A program made the translations under genes and the position numbers. A DNA stretch of 32,998 bases from a virus: positions 1 to 32,998 of the IMG/VR virus record IMGVR_UViG_3300049793_000109. One strand, given 5' to 3'. The notes under the pieces were generated by a model. It worked only from the letters and a program-made list of their open reading frames with translations, was not told the DNA's origin and searched no databases. How positions within the stretch are numbered: the stretch's first letter is position 1; each line of letters opens with the position of its first letter. Of this stretch, positions 7,359-14,604 are shown piece after piece.

Positions 7359-7887
7359 GCCAACATGCAAATGCGGCTGCGGCCAGTTCGTCCGATACGC
7401 GGAGAAGACAAACAACGCGACGGGCGCCGTTGCAGGATGGCCACGCGATTACGTCGCCGGCCACAACGGAGTATCCGGTCCTGCGATCCCCGAATGGGAC
7501 GTGGTGGATCGTGGTTTCAAGACCTCGTGTTGGATCTGGCGCAAAGCATTGTCCCCAGGCGGATATGGGAGAAAGCACGATGCCGAGAAAGACGTCTCGA
7601 TGATGGCTCACCGCTGGACTTACGTCAAATATGTTGGACCCATCCCCGAAGGACTCGAGCTTGACCACTTGTGCCGCCAACGCGATTGCGTGAACCCGGA
7701 CCACCTTGAGCCGGTGACGAGCGCCGAGAACAAGCGGCGCGGTCTGAAGGCGAAACTGACGGTTGACGACGTGCTCGCAATCCGCGCCCGCCCAGACGAA
7801 AAGCTGCAAACGCTTGCCGATGAGTTTGGCGTCGGGAAAGAAGCGATCCACAAGATCCGCCACCGGAAGCGGTGGAAAGATGTCTGA
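7345..7887 (+). CDS. HNH endonuclease with C-terminal helix-turn-helix
   Basis: 180 residues from a TTG start at 7345 that overlaps the recombinase by 14 bases; no ATG or GTG fits better. Cys8, Cys10 and Cys12 near the N-terminus (TCKCGCG) suggest a metal site. The HNH_3-like core is AHRW (His89), LELDHLC (Asp107, His108), Cys115 and VNPDHLEPVT (Asn117, His120). The C-terminal ~40 residues (LADEFGVGKEAIHKIRHRK) form a helix-turn-helix typical of phage HNH homing nucleases. It cuts DNA and may be a free-standing homing element or serve a phage role. No intron boundary is visible next to it. Confidence 0.88.
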   Translation: MIRSKPTCKCGCGQFVRYAEKTNNATGAVAGWPRDYVAGHNGVSGPAIPEWDVVDRGFKTSCWIWRKALSPGGYGRKHDAEKDVSMMAHRWTYVKYVGPIPEGLELDHLCRQRDCVNPDHLEPVTSAENKRRGLKAKLTVDDVLAIRARPDEKLQTLADEFGVGKEAIHKIRHRKRWKDV

Positions 7888-8401
7888 CGCCGACAGAATT
7901 AGTTTCTGGGGCGTAGACCCAGGATTCCGCCGTATCTCGATCGCCGCCATCGTTCCCGGCCGGTTCAAGGTGCGCTCCGGAGAAGTCGAGGAGGGCCTGC
8001 CCCGCGTCGAGACCCTTGTTCGACTGAGTGAAGTGACTCTCAAGCTCGCACGGGAGCTCTCCGAGTACGGCCAGCCACGGTCCATCATTGTTGAGCAGCC
8101 GTCCGGCAAGTTCATCAAGCCCGATCTCTACTACGCCGCCGCCGCCATGATGCTCGTGCTCGCTGACTTTGGTTTTGTCGACACGCTCCCGCCGGCGACG
8201 TGGAAAAAGCACGCGCTCGGCAAGGGCAACGCGAAGAAGCCGGAGATCATGGAGTGGGCGCGAACGATTGGCTACACCGGCAAGTCGCAGGATGAAGCTG
8301 ACGCGCTCGGAATAGCCCGCGCCGGCCAAGCAATGACCATCGTGATGGACGCGACCCCGATCCCTGCGGATCCCGTGGTGCAGGCGGAGCTTCCGTACTG
8401 A
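7880..8401 (+). CDS. RuvC-like Holliday junction resolvase
   Basis: 173 residues, starting at an ATG that overlaps the HNH stop by eight bases. It has the RNase H-fold signature of phage RuvC-like nucleases: WGVDPGF (Asp13), IIVEQP (Glu72) and a C-terminal SQDEADALGIARAG (Asp138, Glu139, Asp141). A basic WKKHALGKGNAKK segment sits where DNA contacts lie in this family. The expected reaction is metal-dependent cleavage of four-way DNA junctions to resolve recombination or packaging intermediates. It lies next to a recombinase, matching a DNA-processing role. Confidence 0.85.
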   Translation: MSDADRISFWGVDPGFRRISIAAIVPGRFKVRSGEVEEGLPRVETLVRLSEVTLKLARELSEYGQPRSIIVEQPSGKFIKPDLYYAAAAMMLVLADFGFVDTLPPATWKKHALGKGNAKKPEIMEWARTIGYTGKSQDEADALGIARAGQAMTIVMDATPIPADPVVQAELPY

Positions 8402-8586
8402 TGTCGGAGTTCCAACTTGTCGAGACCGTGATCGGTTATCGGATCTGGCCCGATCAGCCGGAGCGCGTGGACTGGCGGTTCTCGTTTTGTTACGGCCCTG
8501 AAATCTTCGATAATCGTGTTCTCGGGGGCAGATTCCGGCAAGTCGCGACGTTCGGCAACCCCACTCACCTAACGTTTCCAGGATGA
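8401..8586 (+). CDS. 61-residue protein of unknown function
   Basis: The ATG at 8401 shares its A with the resolvase stop, and the stop overlaps the next ATG at 8583. The product is beta-rich and aromatic (YRIWPDQPERVDWRFSF) with one Cys and no helix-forming stretch of note. No motif or membrane segment is visible. It is called because of exact operon spacing at both ends. Function unknown. Confidence 0.6.
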   Translation: MSEFQLVETVIGYRIWPDQPERVDWRFSFCYGPEIFDNRVLGGRFRQVATFGNPTHLTFPG

Positions 8587-8705
8587 GCGACTTCACCAGA
8601 CTGACCCGCGCCTACACCGAATATCTCAAGCTCGGTACTGAGATGATGCGGCGGTACGGCTTCATGGATCCGCGCGACTTCACCACGCAGACCTTCCCGG
8701 GCTAA
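8583..8705 (+). CDS. 40-residue protein of unknown function
   Basis: ATG at 8583 overlaps the previous TGA (ATGA), with AGG immediately upstream, and the frame ends with TAA at 8703-8705. It encodes a helical N-terminal part (FTRLTRAYTEYLKLGTEMMRR) and a Phe/Pro-rich end. It is the last + strand gene before the convergent serine recombinase. Its size gives little to assign; coding is supported by the coupled start and good helix-forming composition. Confidence 0.5.
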   Translation: MSDFTRLTRAYTEYLKLGTEMMRRYGFMDPRDFTTQTFPG

Positions 8706-8759
8706 GGCAAGTTCCCTTGGGTTGAGCGGCGCTAGGCCAAGTTTCACGGCTAAAACTTG
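8701..8759 (+). repeat. Imperfect direct repeat with inverted partner
   Basis: A 13-base sequence at 8701-8713 recurs at 8731-8743 with two mismatches (GCTAAGGCAAGTT and GCTAGGCCAAGTT). The CAAGTTT at 8738-8744 is also inverted as AAACTTG at 8753-8759 with an eight-base loop. The cluster lies between the end of the + strand operon and the 3' end of the serine recombinase. It could be an attachment or operator site; the sequence alone does not decide. Confidence 0.4.
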
Positions 8760-8777
8760 TCTTACCCTCAGAACCAC

Positions 8778-8807
8778 GAAAGCCCCCAACCGAAGTCAGA
8801 GGCTTTC
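8778..8807. terminator. Possible hairpin between convergent genes
   Basis: GAAAGCC at 8778-8784 pairs perfectly with GGCTTTC at 8801-8807 around a 16-base loop. It stands between two convergent transcription units (the + strand block ending at 8705 and the - strand recombinase ending at 8890), where a two-way terminator would be expected. There is no clean T-run after the stem on either strand, so the call is weak. Confidence 0.35.
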
Positions 8808-8889
8808 TGGATCGTGATCCGAGTACCAAACGGGCCAAAGACCCAACATGCACTACGAATGCCCGAAGAGTAACTATCGGCGCGGCGGG

Positions 8890-10275
8890 TTACCAGGCGA
8901 ACGGTTCGATCGACGCTGCAGTCCGTCCACGGCGCGGCAGATCGTCGGGTGCTTCGCCCTTCCAACAGACGTGCAGGCGATCCTCAACGGAGTCTCCCGG
9001 CCGTACGAACACGCAGTCGATTACGGACGAGAGGGCGGCCCGCATACCGGACACCGGCAGCTCTTCCCAGTCGTCGAAGTCAACGCCGGTCGCAATAGCC
9101 TGAGACGAAGCCAGACGCTTCCTCGCGCTCTCCACGGCGTCTGCACGGGTCTTTAGTCCAGCGGACCATTCAGAGACGGGAAGGACGCTCTGGACGTTCA
9201 GGTCGTCGCGGTAATCGGTGAGCAGTTGAGTCGTGTGGGCGACGGCGTCTCGAGCTTCAAGCACGTCGTCGTCGGTCGGGAGTGCGGCGATCCGTTCACG
9301 GGAGAGCGCGGTCACGTAGGACTCGATGGCCGGTGCCGTGATGTACTGACGCGTGGGGCATCGGCCGGCGGCGTGGATCCCACCGCAGCGGTACTGAGGC
9401 CGTCCGACTTTGCTCGTGCGCGTCATGGAGTATCTGCAACAGGAGCAGCGGACCAGGCCGACGAGCAGATATTGCGGCTCGACAGAGAACGCAGACTTGC
9501 GACCCTGCGCGAGCTCGAACTGCTCGGGGGTGACAAGCGGCTCATGCGCGTCCGCTTTCTTGAACTCACCGTGACGGACTTCACCGAGGTAAGTGCGGTT
9601 CGCGAGCATCTTCGCGACGGTCGCCGGGACGAATGATCCACGGCCGATGAAGTGGACCTTGGTGTTCAGGAAGTCACAAATTTCCTGCAAAGTGCGGGAC
9701 TTTCCTCGCATCACGAACACCGTTTCCAACAGTTCCGCCGTGGGGGCAGGTATAAGACGTCCATCGTGATTACGTAGATACCCGAACGGCGCACCACCAA
9801 TATGAACACTTCGATGAATAGCCCTCTCCCTCGCATTTGCCCAGCCGTCCGTGATTCGGTCGAGCTCGAATTCGGCAAGCGAGAGCATCATTCTTTGATG
9901 GAGTCGGCCCGCAGACGTCGGGACATCTGCCCCGTCTTGAACCGAGAAGAACACGCCGCCCGCGGTATCAATTTTCTGGATCGCGTCGATTGCGCCCACG
10001 AGGGATCTAGCGAAGCGATCAATCTTCGCCACGACGACACCCCCGGTATCGCCAAGCACTACCCGTCGCATCATCGTGTCGAAAGCCGGCCTGGTGAGCG
10101 TTCCGCCGGACTGATCGAGGTCTTCATGCCATTGGTCGATCACGACGCCTTTGCCGCCAGCCCAGCCCGCAATGATGTCGCGTTGCGTGTCGGGACTGAT
10201 GAACGAGGCGCCGCCGCGATCCCCAACACGGCTGACACGAATGTAGGCATCGAGCTTCACGCTACGTCGCCGCAT
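8890..10275 (-). CDS. Large serine recombinase (integrase/resolvase family)
   Basis: 461 residues. The N-terminal resolvase domain has YIRVSRVGDR (nucleophile Ser15), a DQSGGTLTRPAFDTMM region and VAKIDRFAR (Asp86, Arg87, Arg90). A recombinase domain follows (IGGAPFGYLRN near 159-169, then YLGEVRHGEF). A zinc ribbon (Cys277, Cys280, Cys297, Cys306) comes next, and a helical coiled-coil-like segment lies after ~330. This domain order matches serine integrases such as those of actinophages, which join attP and attB without supercoiling. It is transcribed against its neighbours. The start is ATG 10275; a GTG five codons in is an alternative. It looks intact. Confidence 0.92.
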   Translation of the reverse strand: MRRRSVKLDAYIRVSRVGDRGGASFISPDTQRDIIAGWAGGKGVVIDQWHEDLDQSGGTLTRPAFDTMMRRVVLGDTGGVVVAKIDRFARSLVGAIDAIQKIDTAGGVFFSVQDGADVPTSAGRLHQRMMLSLAEFELDRITDGWANARERAIHRSVHIGGAPFGYLRNHDGRLIPAPTAELLETVFVMRGKSRTLQEICDFLNTKVHFIGRGSFVPATVAKMLANRTYLGEVRHGEFKKADAHEPLVTPEQFELAQGRKSAFSVEPQYLLVGLVRCSCCRYSMTRTSKVGRPQYRCGGIHAAGRCPTRQYITAPAIESYVTALSRERIAALPTDDDVLEARDAVAHTTQLLTDYRDDLNVQSVLPVSEWSAGLKTRADAVESARKRLASSQAIATGVDFDDWEELPVSGMRAALSSVIDCVFVRPGDSVEDRLHVCWKGEAPDDLPRRGRTAASIEPFAW

Positions 10276-10368
10276 TCAGTAAGCAATTTTGTACCAAACC
10301 GTTCGATTTGCAAGAACCTGATCGGGTTATTGCAAAGCGAGCAGGACTAGCGCCGGACGCGCAGAAGG

Positions 10369-10452
10369 ATGTTCGATATGCCCTCGACATGGAAGACAAA
10401 ACGTAACCCTCGTCTCACGGGTTGTCAATACCGCGTCTGGACGAACGTATGA
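10369..10452 (+). CDS. Possible 27-residue leader peptide before the replication genes
   Basis: ATG at 10369 (or ATG 10378, nine bases after an AGAAGG at 10363-10368) opens a 27-codon frame whose TGA at 10450-10452 overlaps the ATG of the replication initiator (ATGA). The product is basic with several Trp and Arg (WKTKRNPRL). The overlap matches the coupling used throughout the window, which is why it is listed. In the same interval a second short frame (10308-10406, TTG start) is open, so the true coding state of 10276-10448 is unclear. Confidence 0.3.
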   Translation: MFDMPSTWKTKRNPRLTGCQYRVWTNV

Positions 10453-11330
10453 GCGGTCGCGTCGATCAACGGTTCGGCATGGTCCCGCTCTGGCTCTTGA
10501 AGTCGGGAGCATCGGACCGTGCGATCGCCTTCTACGCATGGCTGGCCGCGGAGTTTGTCGACGGAAGCGAGGCCCGAACAGACGAAGGGGTTGACTGGTT
10601 CGCGGAGGCAAGCGGACGGTCTGAGCCGACGGTCAAAAGGGCATTCGCAGAACTCGAGAAGCTGGGTGCAGTCACCCGCGTAAGGCGTCTCGGGCTCCCC
10701 AGCTCAACGCAAATACACCGGTCAGACCCGATCTCGCGTTCAGCTCAAAAAAGCGCTGGCGTTCAGATCCAATTCGATCCAGTAATTCCTACTGGTAAAG
10801 ACAGACAAAAGACTAAAGACGGAGATTCACAAGAAGGATCAGATCAGAACTCTGATCCATCGAAGACCAGTAGTTCCCCCAGCGCTGAAGGTGAGACGAA
10901 AGTAAGTTCCGCGCGCGAGGTCTTCGACTACTGGCAGCAGGTCATGGACAAACCACGGGCGAAGTTCACGCCGGAGCGGTCGAAGAAGATTTCAGCGCGG
11001 CTCGCCGAGGGCTACAGCGCCGAGGACTTGAAGCGCGCGATCGACGGCTGCGCGGCATCGGACTTTCACATGGGCCGCGACCCGATGAACGACGTCACGG
11101 CCGGCGGCAAGCGATACGACACGATCGGCCTGATCTTTCGCAACGGCGAAAAGCTCGAGGACTTCATGGCGACGGCGCCGGTCAAAAAGACCTACACCGC
11201 CGAACAGCTCCTCGAAGAGCGGAAGTATTTCCACCCCGAGGTTGAGGTCCCCGACATGCGGGACGAAGGCACCTGGCCGTTCGATGCCGAGTCTGACCGG
11301 ATCATGCGCGAATCGGGACTCGAGGGATGA
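10449..11330 (+). CDS. Replication initiator/replisome organiser with winged helix
   Basis: 293 residues from ATG 10449; a TTG at 10422 in the same frame is an alternative. Residues ~5-85 (FGMVPLWLLKSGASDRAIA through WFAEASGRSEPTVKRAFAEL) form a winged-helix DNA-binding domain of the phage replication O-protein or DnaD-like type. A polar, Ser/Asp/Lys-rich linker runs about 95-155. The C-terminal domain (VFDYWQQVMDKPRAKFT then ARLAEGYSAEDLKRAIDGC and YDTIGLIFRNGEKLEDFM) matches the conserved tail of phage replication organisers that recruit the helicase. The gene is coupled by ATGA to the DnaB-like helicase, which supports an origin-binding and loading role. Confidence 0.75.
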   Translation: MSGRVDQRFGMVPLWLLKSGASDRAIAFYAWLAAEFVDGSEARTDEGVDWFAEASGRSEPTVKRAFAELEKLGAVTRVRRLGLPSSTQIHRSDPISRSAQKSAGVQIQFDPVIPTGKDRQKTKDGDSQEGSDQNSDPSKTSSSPSAEGETKVSSAREVFDYWQQVMDKPRAKFTPERSKKISARLAEGYSAEDLKRAIDGCAASDFHMGRDPMNDVTAGGKRYDTIGLIFRNGEKLEDFMATAPVKKTYTAEQLLEERKYFHPEVEVPDMRDEGTWPFDAESDRIMRESGLEG

Positions 11331-12655
11331 ACGATGGACTCATTGGCGGTCCAACGCCCCCGCACGACGAAGAGGCCGAGGCCGCGGTGCTTGGCTCGTT
11401 GATGCTCGCGCAGGGCAAACAGCTTCCCGGAATGTTCCGGATCGGCCTGAAGGCGGAGCACTTCTACCGGCCGCGCAACCGTCTGGTCTACGAAGCGATC
11501 GTGAAGCTCGACGACCACGGCCGTGATATCGACACGATCACGGTTCAGGCACGGCTTGCGGCAGACGGTCAGCTCGAGCAGGCGGGCGGCGACGACTACG
11601 TGGAAACGCTCGTCACGCGGATTCCGTCGATCGCTCACGCCGTCCAGTACGCCGAGATCGTGATGGAGAACGCCCGACTACGGAGCTATATCCGGATCGG
11701 GCAAGAGCTGATCGAGTCGGTCCACACGCGAGACGTTGAAGGGCTCGCCAAGGCCGAGAACGCGCTGCTCACGCTCACGCCAACTGGCCGCTTCACGTAC
11801 GACCCGGACGAGCTGGGCCTGATGGCGCTCGAGTTCATGGAGTCCGACCAGGAGGCGTTCAAGACCCCGTGGCCGCGCTTCAACAAACTGCTCGCCGGCG
11901 GATTCAGACGCGGATCCTGCACGGTGCTCAGTGGCTACTCGTCGCACGGCAAGTCAGTTATCGCCGACCAGATCCTCGAGTACGTCGCGAGGCAGGGATT
12001 CAAGGCGCACTTGTGGATCAACGAAATGACGCCGACTGACCGCACGATCCGGACGATCGCGCGCAACGCGCACGTCAGCTTGGACGCGCTGCTGACCGGC
12101 AAGCTCGGGCTTGAAGAGCAGAAGAAGGCAACCGAAGCGATGGCCGCGATCCCGTTCGGAATCACCGACTGCGCAGGATGGACCGCGCAGGAGATCGCCC
12201 GCGACATTCGTGCGAAGAAGCCCGACATCGCGTGCGTCGACATCTTCCAGAAGATCGCCGGTGGTCAGCAGACGTGGGAGCTCGACGAGAAGAGCCGGAT
12301 CCTCAACGACGTCCCGAAGGAATCGCAGGCCAACTGCCACCTGATTCTCACCGCGCACGTCACCAAGCCCGCGGTCCGCGACGGCAAGCCGGTCAAGCCG
12401 AACGGCTCGAACCTGCGTGGCACCGGATCGCTCGAGAACGACGCCGACTACGTGGTGTTCGTTCACCGCGACACGAACGAGCACGGGCGCCGAAGCGACA
12501 TGGCCGAGGTCTACGCCACCAAGCTTCGCTCGGGCGGTCAGCAGGGCGGATTCAAGGCCACGTTCGACGGACCACACCAAGAGTTTTCGCAGTTCACGCC
12601 CAAGAAGGGCACGCCCCACCACGAAGACGGCAACGAAGACGAGTTCCCGTTTTGA
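11327..12655 (+). CDS. dnaB: DnaB-like replicative helicase
   Basis: 442 residues. An N-terminal helical domain (PPHDEEAEAAVLGSLML and on to ~120) is the DnaB primase-interacting domain. The RecA-like ATPase follows, with Walker A GYSSHGKS (203-210), Walker B-like IACVDIFQ (Asp305) and the sensor region RGTGSLENDADYV (364-376). The family forms hexamers that unwind DNA at the fork. Walker A differs slightly from the usual GxPxxGK(S/T) but keeps G-x4-GKS. It overlaps the initiator upstream (ATGA) and ends with an acidic tail. No separate primase is visible in the window. Confidence 0.92.
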   Translation: MNDGLIGGPTPPHDEEAEAAVLGSLMLAQGKQLPGMFRIGLKAEHFYRPRNRLVYEAIVKLDDHGRDIDTITVQARLAADGQLEQAGGDDYVETLVTRIPSIAHAVQYAEIVMENARLRSYIRIGQELIESVHTRDVEGLAKAENALLTLTPTGRFTYDPDELGLMALEFMESDQEAFKTPWPRFNKLLAGGFRRGSCTVLSGYSSHGKSVIADQILEYVARQGFKAHLWINEMTPTDRTIRTIARNAHVSLDALLTGKLGLEEQKKATEAMAAIPFGITDCAGWTAQEIARDIRAKKPDIACVDIFQKIAGGQQTWELDEKSRILNDVPKESQANCHLILTAHVTKPAVRDGKPVKPNGSNLRGTGSLENDADYVVFVHRDTNEHGRRSDMAEVYATKLRSGGQQGGFKATFDGPHQEFSQFTPKKGTPHHEDGNEDEFPF

Positions 12656-12804
12656 CCGCGCTGCTCGAAATGGAATGCGCGGTGCTCGTCGACTGCGCCT
12701 ACTGCGGAAAACGTCTCTGCCTGGAAGCGGAGCACGACCCAACCGAACTCGCGAAGCAAGCCGCTGGCCGAGTAACGCACGACGACTGCCCGGAGGACCA
12801 ATGA
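12652..12804 (+). CDS. 50-residue Cys-containing mini-protein
   Basis: A TTG at 12652 overlaps the helicase stop (TTGA); an in-frame ATG at 12670 is an alternative. The product has CAYCGKRLC in its middle and an HDDC near its end, the pattern of a small zinc ribbon. It resembles the Cys-rich mini-proteins at 5125-6396. It sits directly after the helicase and its stop overlaps the next ATG. Function unknown. Confidence 0.55.
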   Translation: MTALLEMECAVLVDCAYCGKRLCLEAEHDPTELAKQAAGRVTHDDCPEDQ

Positions 12805-13046
12805 CCGAGATCGTGATTGAAGGCGTCTCGGACCTCGAGTTCGAGATCGACTTGATCGGCGAAGACGTCGAGGCCCTGCCGTGGGACTTCCACCGCAGGC
12901 CCTACGACTACGAAATCGACGGCGTAACGGCGCCGTCAAACCAAGGAGTAGACCATGAAACACGTTCGATCAGCAGGGTTGATCCTGCTTACGCTGGCCG
13001 CTATTTCGACATCGGCTTGGGGAGCGGTCACGCTGACGCCGCCTAG
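12801..13046 (+). CDS. 81-residue acidic protein overlapping the exported-protein gene
   Basis: ATG 12801 follows CGGAGG at 12790-12795, a strong ribosome binding site. The first ~50 residues are acidic and Ile/Glu/Asp-rich. The frame then runs on for 92 bases inside the next gene before stopping at 13044-13046. Most overlaps in this window are 1-14 bases, so this one is long. The N-terminal part looks coding; the C-terminal part may be incidental. No motif is recognised. Confidence 0.5.
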   Translation: MTEIVIEGVSDLEFEIDLIGEDVEALPWDFHRRPYDYEIDGVTAPSNQGVDHETRSISRVDPAYAGRYFDIGLGSGHADAA

Positions 13047-13488
13047 CTGCGACAAGGTGCCGGCGCACACGTACAACGCCGGAGTCCACGTCATGAAGGC
13101 GATCACGGGCAAGCGGCCAAACTTCGCTGACCGGTCCGTCTGCGCGACGAAGCTGGCCGACCTCAAGACAGCGGTGAGAGTCGCCCGCAAGCGGTGCAAG
13201 GCGCACGCCCACCAGTCATGGGCCAGCTACTACAAGCCCGAGGGAACGGCGTCGGACTACGCCTACACCGAGAACACGATCGGCGTGGCGAACAAGGTTC
13301 TGCCGTTCGGCACGAAGCGGTTTTTCCACCTCCGCAACCGCACGCAGGTCGCAAAGGTGATCGACCGTGGTCCGTACGTCGCAGGCCGGGAGTGGGACTT
13401 CACCAAGCGGCTGAAGGCGCGACTCCGCGCGGGTGACCTCGCGTACGTCTGGTCGAGCCCGCGCAACTGCTGGGCGGTGGCACGATGA
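12955..13488 (+). CDS. Exported RlpA-like double-psi beta-barrel protein
   Basis: 177 residues. ATG 12955 has AAGGAG at 12942-12947. Residues 1-24 are a Sec signal peptide (positive start, hydrophobic core, AWGA cleavage region). After a Cys-containing spacer, the C-terminal domain has WASYYKPEG, GVANKVLPFGTK, VIDRGPYVAGREWDFT (Asp137, Asp148) and a final Cys, the DPBB signature of RlpA and related peptidoglycan-acting proteins. RlpA is a lytic transglycosylase in some bacteria. A phage copy could aid release or alter the wall. A partner membrane gene follows directly. Confidence 0.8.
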   Translation: MKHVRSAGLILLTLAAISTSAWGAVTLTPPSCDKVPAHTYNAGVHVMKAITGKRPNFADRSVCATKLADLKTAVRVARKRCKAHAHQSWASYYKPEGTASDYAYTENTIGVANKVLPFGTKRFFHLRNRTQVAKVIDRGPYVAGREWDFTKRLKARLRAGDLAYVWSSPRNCWAVAR

Positions 13489-13973
13489 TCGCCGCGTCAG
13501 CATCATTCCTGATCTGGGGCATCGTGCTCCACCTGATCGTCGATTGGCCGCTGCAGAACGAGTGGATTGCCAAGAACAAGGCGACGATCTTCCCGATCTT
13601 TGACAACCCGGCTGGATGGGTACACGCGGGACTGCACGGCGCGGTTCAGCTGCTCGTGTTCCCTTGGTGGGGCGCGCTGATCATCGGCGTCACTCACCTG
13701 CTGATCGACACGCGTAAGCCCGTCGAGTGGTGGAGCCACAAGATCGGTCAGACGCAACCAAATCCCGACCGCGTTCTTGACGGCCCCGTGATCGGCGGCA
13801 TCGAGGTCACGGCTCAAGAACTCATGCGACAGGACCGTGTTGGAATACATGCCCGCGTGCAGGTTCGAGGCGGGTACACCGCGTTCGACATCGGCACCGA
13901 GGTCCGGTTCTGGACCGATCAGGTCTTCCACATCGCGGTCGTGGCGATCGTCGCTCTGGCGGTGACCGCATGA
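13485..13973 (+). CDS. DUF3307-like integral membrane protein
   Basis: 162 residues from an ATG overlapping the RlpA-like stop. It has three to four hydrophobic segments (about 3-19, 50-72 and 146-162) and the conserved His/Asp pattern of DUF3307: H16...D20-WPLQ, VHAGLH (47-51), THLLID (71-75) and DQVFH (145-149). The family is of unknown function; the His/Asp array in membrane helices suggests metal binding or an enzyme. A region of about 45 residues (92-140) is an insertion relative to the compact core. The next small membrane gene overlaps its stop. Confidence 0.75.
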   Translation: MIAASASFLIWGIVLHLIVDWPLQNEWIAKNKATIFPIFDNPAGWVHAGLHGAVQLLVFPWWGALIIGVTHLLIDTRKPVEWWSHKIGQTQPNPDRVLDGPVIGGIEVTAQELMRQDRVGIHARVQVRGGYTAFDIGTEVRFWTDQVFHIAVVAIVALAVTA

Positions 13974-14167
13974 ACGCCTTCGCATACGCAGCAATCGCGA
14001 GCGGATTCGGCGCGCTCGGAACGTGGGGATGGGCGGCGGCGCGCATGGACCGGCTCACCCCCGGCGCCGCTGAATCAGATGCTCAACTCGAGCGCGCGAT
14101 CGTCCTCTTCCTGGTCTTCAGTCTCTTCGCCGTGGTTTTTGCGGGGATCGGTGCGGTGACCTCGTGA
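13970..14167 (+). CDS. 65-residue two-pass membrane protein
   Basis: ATG 13970 overlaps the preceding TGA. Two hydrophobic helices (about 3-22 and 44-63) flank a short polar turn with Arg and Asp/Glu. This is holin-like in size and topology, but small membrane proteins are common in temperate phages and no endolysin gene is visible except the RlpA-like protein upstream. A holin role is a possibility to weigh, not a finding. The next gene starts with GTG overlapping its stop. Confidence 0.6.
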   Translation: MNAFAYAAIASGFGALGTWGWAAARMDRLTPGAAESDAQLERAIVLFLVFSLFAVVFAGIGAVTS

Positions 14168-14604
14168 CCTTCGACGAGTTCGTAGCCAAGACCAAGCACG
14201 AGATCGAAGGCATCATCGAGCACGTCGCCTTCAACCCGAAGACGCACTTCCTGATGCTCGACGGCGACGACGAGGGCAACCACCAGACGCTCGTGATCGA
14301 CAACATCGCGCTCAACCTCGACCTGATCCGCAAGGCGACGTGGGAGCGCAAGGTGCTGCCGTTGATCGAGGAGCGGAAGTTCAAGCGGCTCGCGCTGATC
14401 GTGGCGGGACCGTTCTGGGATTCCGAGACGCACGAAGCCGACGGACTGGGAGTTCAAGTCACAGTGGCCGACGCCGAGCAGACCGAGGAATGGATCGCAC
14501 CGCTCACCCTCAAGGCCGGAGAGCTTGCAGTCGGAGAGTGGGACGGCCCGGACCTTGACGCGACGATCCCGGACTTCGACCTGCTCGAAGGGGCGCTCCG
14601 ATGA
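14164..14604 (+). CDS. 146-residue acidic protein of unknown function
   Basis: GTG start overlaps the previous TGA (GTGA). The protein mixes beta strands (FLMLDGDDEG, LALIVAG, LGVQVTVAD) and acidic helices, with a conserved look but no motif I can name. There is no Cys or membrane segment. It is coupled to the mIHF-like gene at 14601. Function unknown. Confidence 0.7.
   Translation: MTFDEFVAKTKHEIEGIIEHVAFNPKTHFLMLDGDDEGNHQTLVIDNIALNLDLIRKATWERKVLPLIEERKFKRLALIVAGPFWDSETHEADGLGVQVTVADAEQTEEWIAPLTLKAGELAVGEWDGPDLDATIPDFDLLEGALR

Noticed and set aside
7625-8596. Long open - strand frame opposite the HNH and RuvC-like genes
   Set aside because: It is antisense to two recognisable enzymes and has no coherent domain; GC-rich coding DNA commonly leaves the opposite frame open.
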